Below, one piece after another: positions 16,867 through 25,484 of a stretch of 64,000 bases of DNA. Made by a program: the position numbers and the translations under genes. The notes beneath the pieces are model-generated. The model was not told the DNA's origin. It saw only the letters and a list, made by a program, of their open reading frames with translations, and ran no database searches. The stretch's first letter is position 1. Each line of letters starts with the position of its first letter. The DNA lies in NCBI RefSeq assembly GCF_040546685.1, contig NZ_JBEPOH010000002.1, positions 620,001 to 684,000 on the forward strand, written 5' to 3'. Origin of the DNA: Variovorax sp. OAS795. GTDB lineage: Bacteria; Pseudomonadota; Gammaproteobacteria; Burkholderiales; Burkholderiaceae_C.

Positions 16867-16911
16867 ATGACGCGCTCGAAGATGCCGCAAACCTCGAAAA
16901 GGCCGCTATGA
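16867..16911 (+). CDS. Putative 14-codon leader ORF overlapping the oxidoreductase start
   Basis: An ATG at 16867 has AGGAG (16856-16860) at good distance and encodes 14 residues (MTRSKMPQTSKRPL), stopping with TGA inside the ATGA that starts the next gene. The downstream gene has no good ribosome site of its own, so translation may be coupled through this leader. Alternatively the leader is accidental and the downstream start has been misjudged. The sequence is not a run of one amino acid, so simple attenuation is not indicated. Confidence 0.4.
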   Translation: MTRSKMPQTSKRPL

Positions 16912-18185
16912 AGCTGGCCTCGTATTGGCTGGACACCTCGGAGCCCTTCCGCAGTGCCGCTGCGGGCCCGGTGCAGGGTGCCTGCGACGTGGCGGTGATC
17001 GGCGGTGGCCTGACCGGCTGCTCGGCGGCGCTGGCGCTTGCCAAGAAGGGTGCACGCGTGGTGCTCCTGGAAGCCGGGACCATCGGGCACGCAGCCTCGG
17101 GCCGCAACGGCGGCATGTGCAACAACGGCTTCGCGCAGGACTACGGCACCATGTCGGCCAAGCTCGGCAAGGACGTTGCCGACCGGCTCTATCGGGCCTT
17201 CGACGCCGGCGTCGATACGGTCGAACGCCTGGTGACCGAAGAGAAGATCGACTGCAGCTTCGCACGCGTCGGCAAGATCAAGCTCGCGGCCAAGCCCGAG
17301 CACTACGAGAAGCTGGCGCGCAGCCAGGAACTGCTGGCCGCCAATGTCGACCCCGACACCGAGATGGTGAGCCGCGCCGACCTGGCGCGCGAGGTCGGAT
17401 CGAACCGCTTCCATGGCGGCCTCGTCTACCGCAAGGGCGCCGGCATGCATGTGGGGCGCTTCGTGCGCGGCCTGGGCGAAGCGGCCGCGCGGCGCGGCGT
17501 GGAGATCCATGAACATGCACCGATGACGGCCCTGCGGCCGATCCCCGGCGGCGGGCACCAGATCGAAACGCCGAAGGGCCGGCTCCACGCGAGGCAGGTG
17601 CTGCTCGCGAGCGGCACCTCGCAGACGGGGCCGCTGGGTTGGATCCGCCGCCGCATCGTGCCGGTCGGCGCGTTCCTGATCGTCACCGAGCCGCTGCCGA
17701 CGGAGACGCTCGACCGGCTGCTGCCGCGGCGGCGCATGGCGGTCGATACCAGGAACCTCGTCAACTACTTCCGCACCACGCCCGACAACCGGCTGCTCTT
17801 CGGCGGACGCGCGCGCTTCGCCGTCTCCAATCCCAACTCCGACGAGAAGAGCGGTGCGATCCTGAAGGCCGCGCTGCACGAGGTCTTTCCGGAGCTGCGC
17901 AACGCACGCATCGACTACTGCTGGGGCGGCATGGTCGACATGACACGCGACCGCCTGCCACGCGCCGGCGAGCGCAACGGCATCTACTACTCGATGGGCT
18001 ACAGCGGCCACGGCACCCAGATGTCGACCCTCATGGGGACGATCATGGCCGAGGTCATGGACGGGCGCGCCGAACTCAACCCGTGGAAAGACTTCGACTG
18101 GCCCGCGATCCCGGGCCATGTCGGGCCGCCGTGGTTCCTGCCGCTGGTGGGGGCGTATTACCGGCTCAAGGACAAGCTCGCCTGA
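16908..18185 (+). CDS. DAO-family FAD oxidoreductase, gamma-glutamylputrescine-oxidase-like
   Basis: A 425-residue flavoenzyme. The FAD motif VAVIGGGLTGCSAALALAK is near residues 27-45, followed by LLEAGTIGHAASGRNGGMCNNGFAQ, which is characteristic of PuuB-like oxidoreductases. The C-terminus has CWGGMVDMTRDRLPRAG and MGYSGHGTQMSTLMGTI. Predicted to oxidise an amine to an aldehyde with release of ammonia and reduced FAD. It follows the GNAT gene and a 14-codon leader, and its start overlaps the leader stop. Assignment to the family is firm; calling it PuuB itself would overreach because no gamma-glutamylputrescine synthase is present. Confidence 0.85.
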   Translation: MKLASYWLDTSEPFRSAAAGPVQGACDVAVIGGGLTGCSAALALAKKGARVVLLEAGTIGHAASGRNGGMCNNGFAQDYGTMSAKLGKDVADRLYRAFDAGVDTVERLVTEEKIDCSFARVGKIKLAAKPEHYEKLARSQELLAANVDPDTEMVSRADLAREVGSNRFHGGLVYRKGAGMHVGRFVRGLGEAAARRGVEIHEHAPMTALRPIPGGGHQIETPKGRLHARQVLLASGTSQTGPLGWIRRRIVPVGAFLIVTEPLPTETLDRLLPRRRMAVDTRNLVNYFRTTPDNRLLFGGRARFAVSNPNSDEKSGAILKAALHEVFPELRNARIDYCWGGMVDMTRDRLPRAGERNGIYYSMGYSGHGTQMSTLMGTIMAEVMDGRAELNPWKDFDWPAIPGHVGPPWFLPLVGAYYRLKDKLA

Positions 18186-18344
18186 AGCCCGTCTCGCCTG
18201 CACATCGGACGAAGAGGAAACCATCGGAAATGCCAGGCGCCCTTCCGATTGACAAAGAAACTGCTTGGGAAACGCCGCGATATGGCACCTGCTGCAAAAG
18301 GGTGAGTTCTAGACTTCTTTCACCCCAACGCACCAGGTCCAACC

Positions 18345-19010
18345 ATGATCTTCAAACCCAGATTCATCAGCTTCGATTGCTACGGCACGCTCATCAACTT
18401 CGAGATGGGTCCGACCGCCAGAGTCCTGTTCAAGGACCGCGTACCGGCCGAACGGATGCCGGCATTCCTCGACAGTTTCAAGGCCTATCGCCTCGACGAG
18501 GTGCTCGGTGAATGGAAGCCCTTCTTCGACGTGGTGGAGAACGCCATCCAGCGCACCTGCAAGGCGCACGGCATCGAGTGCACCGCATCCGACGCCGCCG
18601 CTCTTTATGACGCCGTGCCGACCTGGCAGCCGCACCCGAACGTGGTCGAGGTGCTGAAGGCGATCGCACCGCACGTGCCGCTGGTGATCCTGTCGAACTC
18701 GATGACCGATCTCATCCCCCGCAGCGTCGCGCACCTCAAGGCGCCTTTCCACGCGGTCTACACCGCCGAGGAAGCGCGCGCGTACAAGCCGCGCATGCAA
18801 GCCTTCGAATACATGTTCGACCGGCTCGGCTGCGGGCCCGACCAGATGATGCATGTCTCGTCGAGCTTCCGCTACGACCTGATGACGGCGTCCGACCTGG
18901 GCTTCATGGCCAAGGCCTTCATCGACCGGAGCCACGAGCCCACGTCGACCGAATACGGCGTGAGCCGCTTGACGGACGTGCGCCAGCTTCCTGCGCTGCT
19001 CGGGCTCTGA
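18345..19010 (+). CDS. HAD-superfamily hydrolase, haloacid-dehalogenase type II-like
   Basis: A 221-residue HAD protein. Motif I is FDCYGTLINF with Asp11 as nucleophile, motif II is VILSNSMTD, motif III Lys lies in ARAYKPRMQAF, and the last acidic loop is SSFRYDLMTASDLG. The length and cap match the L-2-haloacid dehalogenase group, many of which are phosphatases of unknown substrate. The stop TGA overlaps the start of the kinase as TGATG, so it is translationally coupled to it. In this setting a phosphatase or a role in the phosphorylated amino-alcohol pathway is plausible. Confidence 0.85.
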   Translation: MIFKPRFISFDCYGTLINFEMGPTARVLFKDRVPAERMPAFLDSFKAYRLDEVLGEWKPFFDVVENAIQRTCKAHGIECTASDAAALYDAVPTWQPHPNVVEVLKAIAPHVPLVILSNSMTDLIPRSVAHLKAPFHAVYTAEEARAYKPRMQAFEYMFDRLGCGPDQMMHVSSSFRYDLMTASDLGFMAKAFIDRSHEPTSTEYGVSRLTDVRQLPALLGL

Positions 19011-20101
19011 TGTTCAGCCCCGGACCCGAGGGCGCGATGCCCGAGAGGCGGTTGGACGAGGCCGCTGCGCTGAGCACGCCGGCGCCCGACCTCGCGTGCG
19101 CGGAGGTGCAGGCGCTGGTGGCCCGCCTGTACGGTATCGAGGGCCGCGCGACGCCGCTGGCCGGCGAGCGCGACCAGAACTGCGCGATCGAAGCCGCGGA
19201 CGGCGCGCGCTACGTGTTCAAGATCGGCAACCCGTCGGAACCGGTGTCGCTGGTCGATTTCCAGATCGCCGCACTCGAGCACATCGCCCGCACATCGCCG
19301 AACCAGCCGGTGCCGCGGATCGTGCGGACACTGGACGGCCGCGCGCGCGACACCGTGGCGCTTGCGGGCGGCACCCGGACCAGCGTGCGCATGCTCACCT
19401 ACCTGGAGGGCGTGCAGATCCGCGAGACACCGCGCACCGGCGCGCAGCGCATGGCGATGGGCCGGGGCCTGGCCGAACTGGACCTGGCCCTGCGCGGCTT
19501 CAGGCACCCCGCGGCCACGCACGACCTGCTGTGGAACGTGTCGGCCGCGCACCGCCTGACGACGCAGCTGGGCAGCCTGGCCGATGGACCGCGGCGCACG
19601 CTGGCGCAGGCGTTCATGACGCGCTTCACCGACCATGTGCTGCCCCGCCTTGCCTCGCTGCGGGCGCAGGTGATCCACAACGACTATCACCTCTACAACG
19701 TGCTGGTCGCGCCCGACGACCCGGCGCGCATCACCGGCATCATCGACTTCGGCGACATGCTGCATGCGCCATTGGTGGGCGAAGTGGCAACGGCCGCAGC
19801 CTTCCACATGAGCGGCAGCGCCGATCCGTTCGAAGGACCGGCGCAGTTCGTCGGCGCCTACCAGGCGGTACTGCCGCTGACGGAGCCGGAGCAAGAGGTC
19901 GTCGCCGACCTGATGGCAACGCGCCACCTCATCACGGCGTTGATCTCGGAGTGGCGCGCCTTGCGCTATCCCGAGAACCGCGCCTACATCATGCGTCACA
20001 ACCCCGCGGCCTGGGAGGCGCTGTCGCAGATGGCGGACCTCTCCCGCCATGAAGCGCGCGAGCGCTTGCTGACCCCCACACGTACCGGAACCTCCCCATG
20101 A
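19010..20101 (+). CDS. Hydroxylysine-kinase-like aminoglycoside-phosphotransferase-fold kinase
   Basis: A 363-residue kinase of the APH family. The catalytic loop is IHNDYHLYNVL (His223, Asp225), and the metal site is GIIDFGDMLHAPLVGE (DFGD at about 246-249), the pattern seen in hydroxylysine kinase (HYKK/AGPHD1) rather than in antibiotic kinases. Expected reaction: ATP- or GTP-dependent phosphorylation of a hydroxyl on an amino alcohol. It begins within the HAD stop codon and ends in an ATGA overlap with the class III aminotransferase-fold gene, so three genes are made together. The exact substrate (hydroxylysine, ethanolamine or another amino alcohol) is not shown. Confidence 0.85.
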   Translation: MFSPGPEGAMPERRLDEAAALSTPAPDLACAEVQALVARLYGIEGRATPLAGERDQNCAIEAADGARYVFKIGNPSEPVSLVDFQIAALEHIARTSPNQPVPRIVRTLDGRARDTVALAGGTRTSVRMLTYLEGVQIRETPRTGAQRMAMGRGLAELDLALRGFRHPAATHDLLWNVSAAHRLTTQLGSLADGPRRTLAQAFMTRFTDHVLPRLASLRAQVIHNDYHLYNVLVAPDDPARITGIIDFGDMLHAPLVGEVATAAAFHMSGSADPFEGPAQFVGAYQAVLPLTEPEQEVVADLMATRHLITALISEWRALRYPENRAYIMRHNPAAWEALSQMADLSRHEARERLLTPTRTGTSP

Positions 20102-21450
20102 AAACCACCGCCGACTTCAACATGGTCAACGCCTACATCCCGGGCCGCGCCAACCTCGGGCCCACCACCGAGGCCATGATCGAGCGGCGCAATGCGCTGC
20201 TCGGCCCGGCCTACCGGCTGATGTACGAACACCCGCTGCACATCGTGCGCGGTGAGGGCGTCTGGCTGATGGACCCCGAAGGCCGGCGCTACCTCGATGT
20301 CTACAACAACGTCACCTCGCTCGGGCACTGCCACCCCGCGGTGACCGAGGCCATCTGCCGCCAGGTGCAGACGCTCGCGACCAACACGCGGTACCTGCAC
20401 GACACCATCCTCGAACTGGCCGAACGGCTGCTCGCCAGCGTGCCGGGAACGGACCTTGCCCACCTGATGCTGACCTGCACCGGCAGCGAGGCCAACGACC
20501 TGGCCTACCGCATCGCCAAGGTGCGCACCGGCGGCACCGGGGTGATCGTCACCGACACTGCGTATCACGGCATCACCGACGCCGTGTCGCAGTTCTCGCC
20601 ATCGCTGGGCGCGACCGTCGACCTGGGTCCGCACGTTCGCCTGGTGCCCGCGCCGCGGCAGTACCACGCCGGGGGCGCCGACCTTGGCGAGCGCTTCACG
20701 CGCGACGTGGAGGCGGCCATTGCCGACCTGCGGCGCCACGGCATCAAGCCGGCCGCATTGATCGTCGATTCGCTTTTCACCAGCGACGGCATCCTGCCCG
20801 GGCCCGCGGGCTTCCTGAAGGGTGCCGCTGAGGCCATCAGGCGCGCGGGCGGCCTGTTCATCGCCGACGAGGTCCAGCCGGGCTTCGGCCGCACCGGCGA
20901 GCACATGTGGGGCTTCCAGCGCCACGGCCTCGTTCCCGACATCGTCACGCTGGGCAAGCCGATGGGCAACGGCCAGCCGATTGCGGGCCTTCTTGCGACC
21001 GCCGACGCACTGGCCGAGTTCGGCACGCACTCGCGCTACTTCAACACCTTTGCCGGCAACACCGTCTCCTGCGCGGCGGCGCTGGCGGTGCTGGAAACCA
21101 TCGAGCGGGACCGGCTGGTGCCGCACGCGGGCAAGGTCGGCAAATTGCTGCTCGATGGCATCGCGGACCTGGCCGCAAGGCACGAGGCCATCGGCGATGT
21201 GCGGGGCGCCGGGCTCTTCGTCGGCGTCGAGCTCGTCTCGGACCGCACGACACGCGCCCCGGACCGCGGCCTCACCAGCCGCGTGGTCAACCTGATGCGC
21301 GACAAGGGCGTGCTGCTCAGCGCCTGCGCCCAGGGGCACAACGTGCTCAAGATCCGTCCGCCGCTGGTGCTGTCGGCCGAGCAGGCAGGCATGGTGATCC
21401 AGGCGCTCGACGAGTCGCTCGACGAGGCAAGGCGCCTGCCGCGGACTTGA
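20098..21450 (+). CDS. Class III PLP enzyme, AGXT2L-like ammonio-phospho-lyase candidate
   Basis: A 450-residue PLP protein. The cofactor lysine is Lys287 in TLGKPMGNGQPIAG, preceded by IADEVQPGFGRTG. The GKPMGNG motif and YFNTFAGNTVSCAAALAVL match AGXT2L1/AGXT2L2, which are not transaminases but lyases acting on phosphoethanolamine or 5-phosphohydroxylysine, releasing ammonia and phosphate and leaving an aldehyde. Coupling to the kinase by ATGA overlap fits a kinase-then-lyase pathway. The resulting semialdehyde could be oxidised by the ALDH at 11267-12793. An ordinary transaminase activity cannot be excluded. Confidence 0.85.
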   Translation: MKTTADFNMVNAYIPGRANLGPTTEAMIERRNALLGPAYRLMYEHPLHIVRGEGVWLMDPEGRRYLDVYNNVTSLGHCHPAVTEAICRQVQTLATNTRYLHDTILELAERLLASVPGTDLAHLMLTCTGSEANDLAYRIAKVRTGGTGVIVTDTAYHGITDAVSQFSPSLGATVDLGPHVRLVPAPRQYHAGGADLGERFTRDVEAAIADLRRHGIKPAALIVDSLFTSDGILPGPAGFLKGAAEAIRRAGGLFIADEVQPGFGRTGEHMWGFQRHGLVPDIVTLGKPMGNGQPIAGLLATADALAEFGTHSRYFNTFAGNTVSCAAALAVLETIERDRLVPHAGKVGKLLLDGIADLAARHEAIGDVRGAGLFVGVELVSDRTTRAPDRGLTSRVVNLMRDKGVLLSACAQGHNVLKIRPPLVLSAEQAGMVIQALDESLDEARRLPRT

Positions 21451-21466
21451 CCCGTACCATGACGCC

Positions 21467-21967
21467 ATGAGCTCGGCAGTTCCGTTCGACAGGTTCGACC
21501 TCAAGATTCTCGTGCACCTGCAGCGCGAGGGACGCTGCTCGAACGTCGACCTGGCGGCGTCGCTCGGTCTCAGCCCCAGCCCGTGTCTTCTTCGCACCAA
21601 GCGGCTGCAGGAGTGCGGGCTGATCCGTGGCTACGGCGCCGACATCGCGCTGGAAAAGCTCGGGGATCACGTCACCGTGTTCTCGGAGGTCACCCTCAGC
21701 AGCCACCGGCCGCATGACTTTCGCAAGTTCGAGCAGGCCGCTTCGCAGTACGAAGAGATTGTCGAGTGGTACAACGTCAGCGGCGGCTACGACTACCTGC
21801 TGAAGATCGTGGCACCGGGCGTCGGCTACTTCCAGGCGCTGATGGAGAAGATGCTGGAAGACGACATCGGCATCGAACGCTTCGCGAGCCGCATCGTCCT
21901 GCGCCAGTCGCTCGCACGCCGTGGGCATCCGCTGGGCATCATCGCGGATCAGAAGCGTTGGGAGTGA
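21467..21967 (+). CDS. Lrp/AsnC-family regulator
   Basis: A 166-residue Lrp-type regulator. The N-terminal helix-turn-helix is FDLKILVHLQREGRCSNVDL with VDLAASLGLSPSPCLLRTK, and the RAM effector domain follows. Lrp/AsnC proteins sense amino acids, which supports an amino-acid-derived substrate for this cluster. It starts 16 bases after the PLP enzyme and converges on a Bug receptor gene. It is probably a local regulator of the kinase-lyase operon. Confidence 0.9.
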   Translation: MSSAVPFDRFDLKILVHLQREGRCSNVDLAASLGLSPSPCLLRTKRLQECGLIRGYGADIALEKLGDHVTVFSEVTLSSHRPHDFRKFEQAASQYEEIVEWYNVSGGYDYLLKIVAPGVGYFQALMEKMLEDDIGIERFASRIVLRQSLARRGHPLGIIADQKRWE

Positions 21968-21979
21968 TGGCCGTGAGCC

Positions 21980-22939
21980 TCACTCGAGCTTCATCCCCGC
22001 ACTCTTGATCAGCGGGCCCCACTTGTCGCGCTCGCTGCGCGCGAAGCGGTCCAGGCTCTCGGGCGTGCCGCCAGCAGCCTCATGGCCGAGTTCCAGCAGG
22101 CGCTGCCGGGCCTCGGGCAGGGCCAGGATCTTCGCAATTTCCGCATTGAGTTTCTGAACGATGGCGGCAGGGGTTCCATGGGGCGCGTAGAGCCCGTTCC
22201 ATGCAATGACCTGGAAGGCGTCCAGTCCCTGGGACGCTGCCGTCTGGGTGCCTGGCAGCAGCGCAGATTCCTTGAGGGAGGTCACCGCCAATGCCTTCAA
22301 CTTGCCGCTGGCGATGAAGGGCCGCGCCGCGCTGGCCGTATCGATGGCCACCAGCACCTGTCCGCCCATGAGATCGGTCATCGAGGTGCCGGAGCCCTTG
22401 TACGGCACGGCCCGCATGAGCGCGCCGCTTTGCTTGTGGATGAGTTCCTGCACCAGGCGCGACGTCGTGCTCGGGAGCCCGACGTTGACGGCATCGGGTC
22501 GCGCCTTCGCATCGGCGAGCAGGTCGGCCAGCGTCTTGTACGGCGCGCTCGGGTTCGCAAGGACCACCATGGGGAACGTGCTGACCAATGCCACCGGGTC
22601 GAAGTCTTTCACCGGATCGAATGGCATCGAGGGATAGAGGAACTGGTTCAGCACATGCGTGCCGTTGGTCCCCATGAGCAGGGTGTAGCCATCGGGGGCG
22701 GCGCGCGCGGCTTCCGCGGCGCCGATGTTGCCGCCCGCGCCCGCACGGTTCTCCACCACCAGCGGCTGCCCGAGCGCACGGCCGAGCTGCTCGGCCAGGT
22801 AGCGCGTCGCGACGTCGGTCCCCTGCCCCGCCTGGTAGGGCACGACGATGCGTATCGGCTTGGTGGGATAGGTCTGAGCCAATGCGGATTGGCCAGAGAA
22901 CGCCAGCAGGGCCAGCAAGATTCCAGTGATGCGCTTCAT
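21980..22939 (-). CDS. Bug-family (TctC) solute-binding protein
   Basis: A 319-residue receptor with a signal peptide (MKRITGILLALLAFSGQSALA) and the Bug signature VVPYQAGQGTDVATRYLAEQ, then VVENRAGAGGNIGAAEAARA. GGAG lies upstream of the ATG at 22939. It is the last gene of the minus-strand CoA operon (ligase, dehydratase, CoA-transferase, Bug), 54 bases after the transferase, so it presumably delivers the acid that is activated to a CoA ester. The ligand is unknown. Confidence 0.9.
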   Translation of the reverse strand: MKRITGILLALLAFSGQSALAQTYPTKPIRIVVPYQAGQGTDVATRYLAEQLGRALGQPLVVENRAGAGGNIGAAEAARAAPDGYTLLMGTNGTHVLNQFLYPSMPFDPVKDFDPVALVSTFPMVVLANPSAPYKTLADLLADAKARPDAVNVGLPSTTSRLVQELIHKQSGALMRAVPYKGSGTSMTDLMGGQVLVAIDTASAARPFIASGKLKALAVTSLKESALLPGTQTAASQGLDAFQVIAWNGLYAPHGTPAAIVQKLNAEIAKILALPEARQRLLELGHEAAGGTPESLDRFARSERDKWGPLIKSAGMKLE

Positions 22940-22993
22940 ACATAGTCTCCAGATATTGTTGTGTGGGGCGTGCGCCCTGTCTCGCGGCGCTGC

Positions 22994-24203
22994 CTACGGG
23001 CAGACGCCGCTTTCCTGCAAGTGGTCGATGTGTCCTTCATCGAATCCGGCCTCGCCCAGGACCTCTCGCGCGTGTTGTCCGAAGCGCGGAGGAGGCCCGG
23101 TCGGCCGGCCCGGTGTCTGCGACAGGCGAACGGGAACTCCGATGCCCTGGTAGCCGTCGAGCTTCACCTGCATGCCGCGGTGCACGGCGTGCGGTTGCGA
23201 GAAGGCCTCGAGCACGGTGTGCACCGGTCCCACCGGCACGCCGCTTCGCATCAGCGTGCTGCACGCCGACTCTCGCGGCCATGCTGAAAGTACGAGTTCG
23301 ATGCGGCCTCGCAGTTCATCGCGGTGCTGCAGCCTTGCGGCGTTGCTCGCAAAGCGCGGATCGTCGATCAGCTCGTCCAGCTGCATCACGCTGCAGAACT
23401 TCGCGAACTGGCGGTCGTTGAGAATGCCGAGAAAGACCAGTCCGTCCTGGCACTGGAATTTGTCGTACGGGGCAATGTTCGGATGCGCGCTGCCCCAGCA
23501 AGCCCGGAACCTGGTCGGAGTACATCCAGTTGGCCGCGTGCGGCACCAGCAGGCTCAATGCGGTGTCGAACAGCGTGGCCTCCACGCGCTGGCCGCAGCC
23601 CGTCCTGTCTCGGTGGTGCAGCGCCAGCAGGATGCCCGTGAGCGCGCTGTAGCCCGTCAGGTGATCGACGATGGGAATGCCCATGCGCGTCGGCCCCGAC
23701 GACGGGTCGCCGTTGACGCTCATGATGCCGCACATTGCCTGCAGCACCGCGTCGTAGCCCGGCAGTCCGCCCAACGGGCCGTCCGCGCCGAAACCCGATA
23801 TGGCGCAGTAGATCAGGCCCGGAAAGCGCGGCTTCAGTTCGTCCTCGAAGTCCAGCCCCCAGCGCTGCATCGTGCCGGGGATGAAGTTCTCCACCAGCAC
23901 GTCGGCATCCTTCAGCAGATGCAGCAGCGTCTCGCGGCCTTCGGGGTGGGCCAGGTTCATGGCCATGCCGCGCTTGCCGCGGTTCACCGCCGTGAAGTAG
24001 GCCGCGTCGCCTTCTTCGTCGAACGGCGGGCCGAGCGTGCGCGTCTCGTCGCCCGAGGGCGGTTCGATCTTGATCACCTCGGCGCCATGGTCCGAAAGGA
24101 TCTGGGTGCACAAGGGTCCAGCCAGGACCCTCGACAGGTCGATGACGCGCAGCCCGGCTAGCGCGCCGTGCCCAGGGGCACTTCGCTTGGACGAATTTGG
24201 CAT
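22994..24203 (-). pseudogene. Class III CoA-transferase (CaiB/BaiF), frameshifted
   Basis: The first frame (from ATG 24203) encodes a standard CaiB-type N-terminus: LRVIDLSRVLAGPLCTQIL, the conserved Asp region and GYDAVLQAMCG. At 23493-23496 a run of four C on the plus strand (GGGG on the coding strand) shifts the frame. With one base removed the sequence continues as GLLGSAHPNIAPYDKFQ into the frame that encodes the C-terminus and stops at 22994. The gene is therefore broken by one inserted base or contains a sequencing error. If intact it would transfer CoA to a carboxylic acid; with the ligase it offers a second activation route. Confidence 0.8.
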
Positions 24204-24280
24204 GGCCGATCTCGAGAGGCACCGCCGCGGTGAACTGGCACGAGCCAGCCGCCGGGGCGATCCCGGTTGCTAATCAATGG

Positions 24281-24298
24281 GCACCCCGTGCGGGGTGC
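24281..24298. other. Short hairpin downstream of the dehydratase gene
   Basis: GCACCCC-GTGC-GGGGTGC forms a 7-base stem with a 4-base loop. It lies just after the dehydratase stop (24305) and before the CoA-transferase start. No U-run follows on the minus strand, so a strong rho-independent terminator is unlikely. A weak pause or processing site is possible. Confidence 0.35.
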
Positions 24299-24304
24299 GA
24301 TGGC

Positions 24305-25447
24305 TCAGCCGCGCGTGGGCAGCTCGACCACGCCGGAGCCGAGCACGGAAAGCTCGTCGTCCTGGTTGTGGGCTTCCTGCGAAATCTCCACCAGGTGGCG
24401 CCCGTTCTCGACGAACTTGCGCTTGACGTGCCCCTTGATAAACAGCATGTCGCCCTCGGGGTTGTGGCGGCGGATCTTGCAGTGCGCCTTGCGCAGGAAG
24501 CCGTCGTCGCCGGCCCAGTTGGTCAGGTGGTGCGTGAGCCACGAGGTGCGTTCGGGACCGTAGTCGTAGGCACCGGGTGCGCCGACTTCCAGTGCGAAGT
24601 CCTCTTCCCAGTGCACGCGCTCGGGCACGTCGGGAATGCCGAATCGGTTCGTGATGCCCACGCCGGGATGCGCGTCGATCAGCTTCCACGCCAGCTTGTT
24701 CGCGCGGATGTACAGGCCACCCCATCCCTGGGCATACGCGATGAAGCCCGTGACGGTCATCGGTCCCTTGAACATGGTCGGCAGCGCCTCGCCCTCCTTC
24801 ACGTCCTCCCAGTAGCGCGCCGTGCTGCCCCGCACCTCCTCCTTGGCGTAGAGCTTGTAGGCCTCCTGGATTTCTTCGGGCGTGTAGCGGCGCGGCGCCT
24901 TCGCACGCACTTCCTTGTACTTGCTGCCCTGCTCGCGCGCATGGTCCCGCTCGGTGCGGAAGCACCAGCTGTCCGCCTCGGCGACCTTGTCGCCATGCTG
25001 GTTGAAGAAGTCGACGTGGTAGGTCTGCTGGACCGCGCGGCCGGCGAACCTGGTCTGGTGCTCGACCAGGTCCTTGAGATAGGCCTCGGTGCGGATCGTG
25101 TCGTTGCGGTTGACGGGCTTGTGCCACTCCCAGTCCGCGCCCGACCACATGGCATGCACCCCCGGCAGGCCGCCGACATAGCCGGAGACGATACGGCTGG
25201 TCGAGAACAGGAAGCTCGGCAGCGCGATGATGCCGCCGTATTTCGACTTGGCCGCGTAGTCGGGGTCGCACCAGAGCGGGTTGTCGTCGCCGATGCCGTG
25301 CGCGTAGTGCCGGATGTTGTCGCGCGTCGCTTCATAGCACCACGGCTCGGCGGTGGCGCCGATCTTCTGGCCGATGCGCTCGCGCAGTTCGTCCAGGCCG
25401 TTCTCGGTGATCTTGGGGAAGGTTCTTTCGGTGGTGGTGGTGGACAT
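24305..25447 (-). CDS. FAS1-like/MaoC-type acyl-CoA dehydratase, double hot-dog
   Basis: A 380-residue protein with two hot-dog modules of the N-terminal FAS1-like dehydratase / MaoC type. The first runs from about residue 20 (EPWCYEATRDNIRHYAHGIG); the second begins near 220 (FKGPMTVTGFIAYAQGWGG). Hydration or dehydration of an enoyl/hydroxyacyl-CoA is expected. It lies 37 bases downstream of the acyl-CoA ligase and before the CoA-transferase. GGAG precedes the start. No classical hydratase signature (the Asp/His pair) could be placed with confidence. Confidence 0.8.
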   Translation of the reverse strand: MSTTTTERTFPKITENGLDELRERIGQKIGATAEPWCYEATRDNIRHYAHGIGDDNPLWCDPDYAAKSKYGGIIALPSFLFSTSRIVSGYVGGLPGVHAMWSGADWEWHKPVNRNDTIRTEAYLKDLVEHQTRFAGRAVQQTYHVDFFNQHGDKVAEADSWCFRTERDHAREQGSKYKEVRAKAPRRYTPEEIQEAYKLYAKEEVRGSTARYWEDVKEGEALPTMFKGPMTVTGFIAYAQGWGGLYIRANKLAWKLIDAHPGVGITNRFGIPDVPERVHWEEDFALEVGAPGAYDYGPERTSWLTHHLTNWAGDDGFLRKAHCKIRRHNPEGDMLFIKGHVKRKFVENGRHLVEISQEAHNQDDELSVLGSGVVELPTRG

Positions 25448-25484
25448 GCCGTCTCCTGTTGAATGAAATGAATGAAGGGGTGGG

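Noticed and set aside
18245..18310. Possible sigma-54 promoter TGGCAC...TGC or TTGACA before the HAD gene
   Set aside because: The GG to GC spacing is two bases short of the sigma-54 rule, and no good -10 lies downstream of TTGACA.
24281..24298. Hairpin as a rho-independent terminator
   Set aside because: No U-run follows on the transcribed side; kept only as a low-confidence structure.
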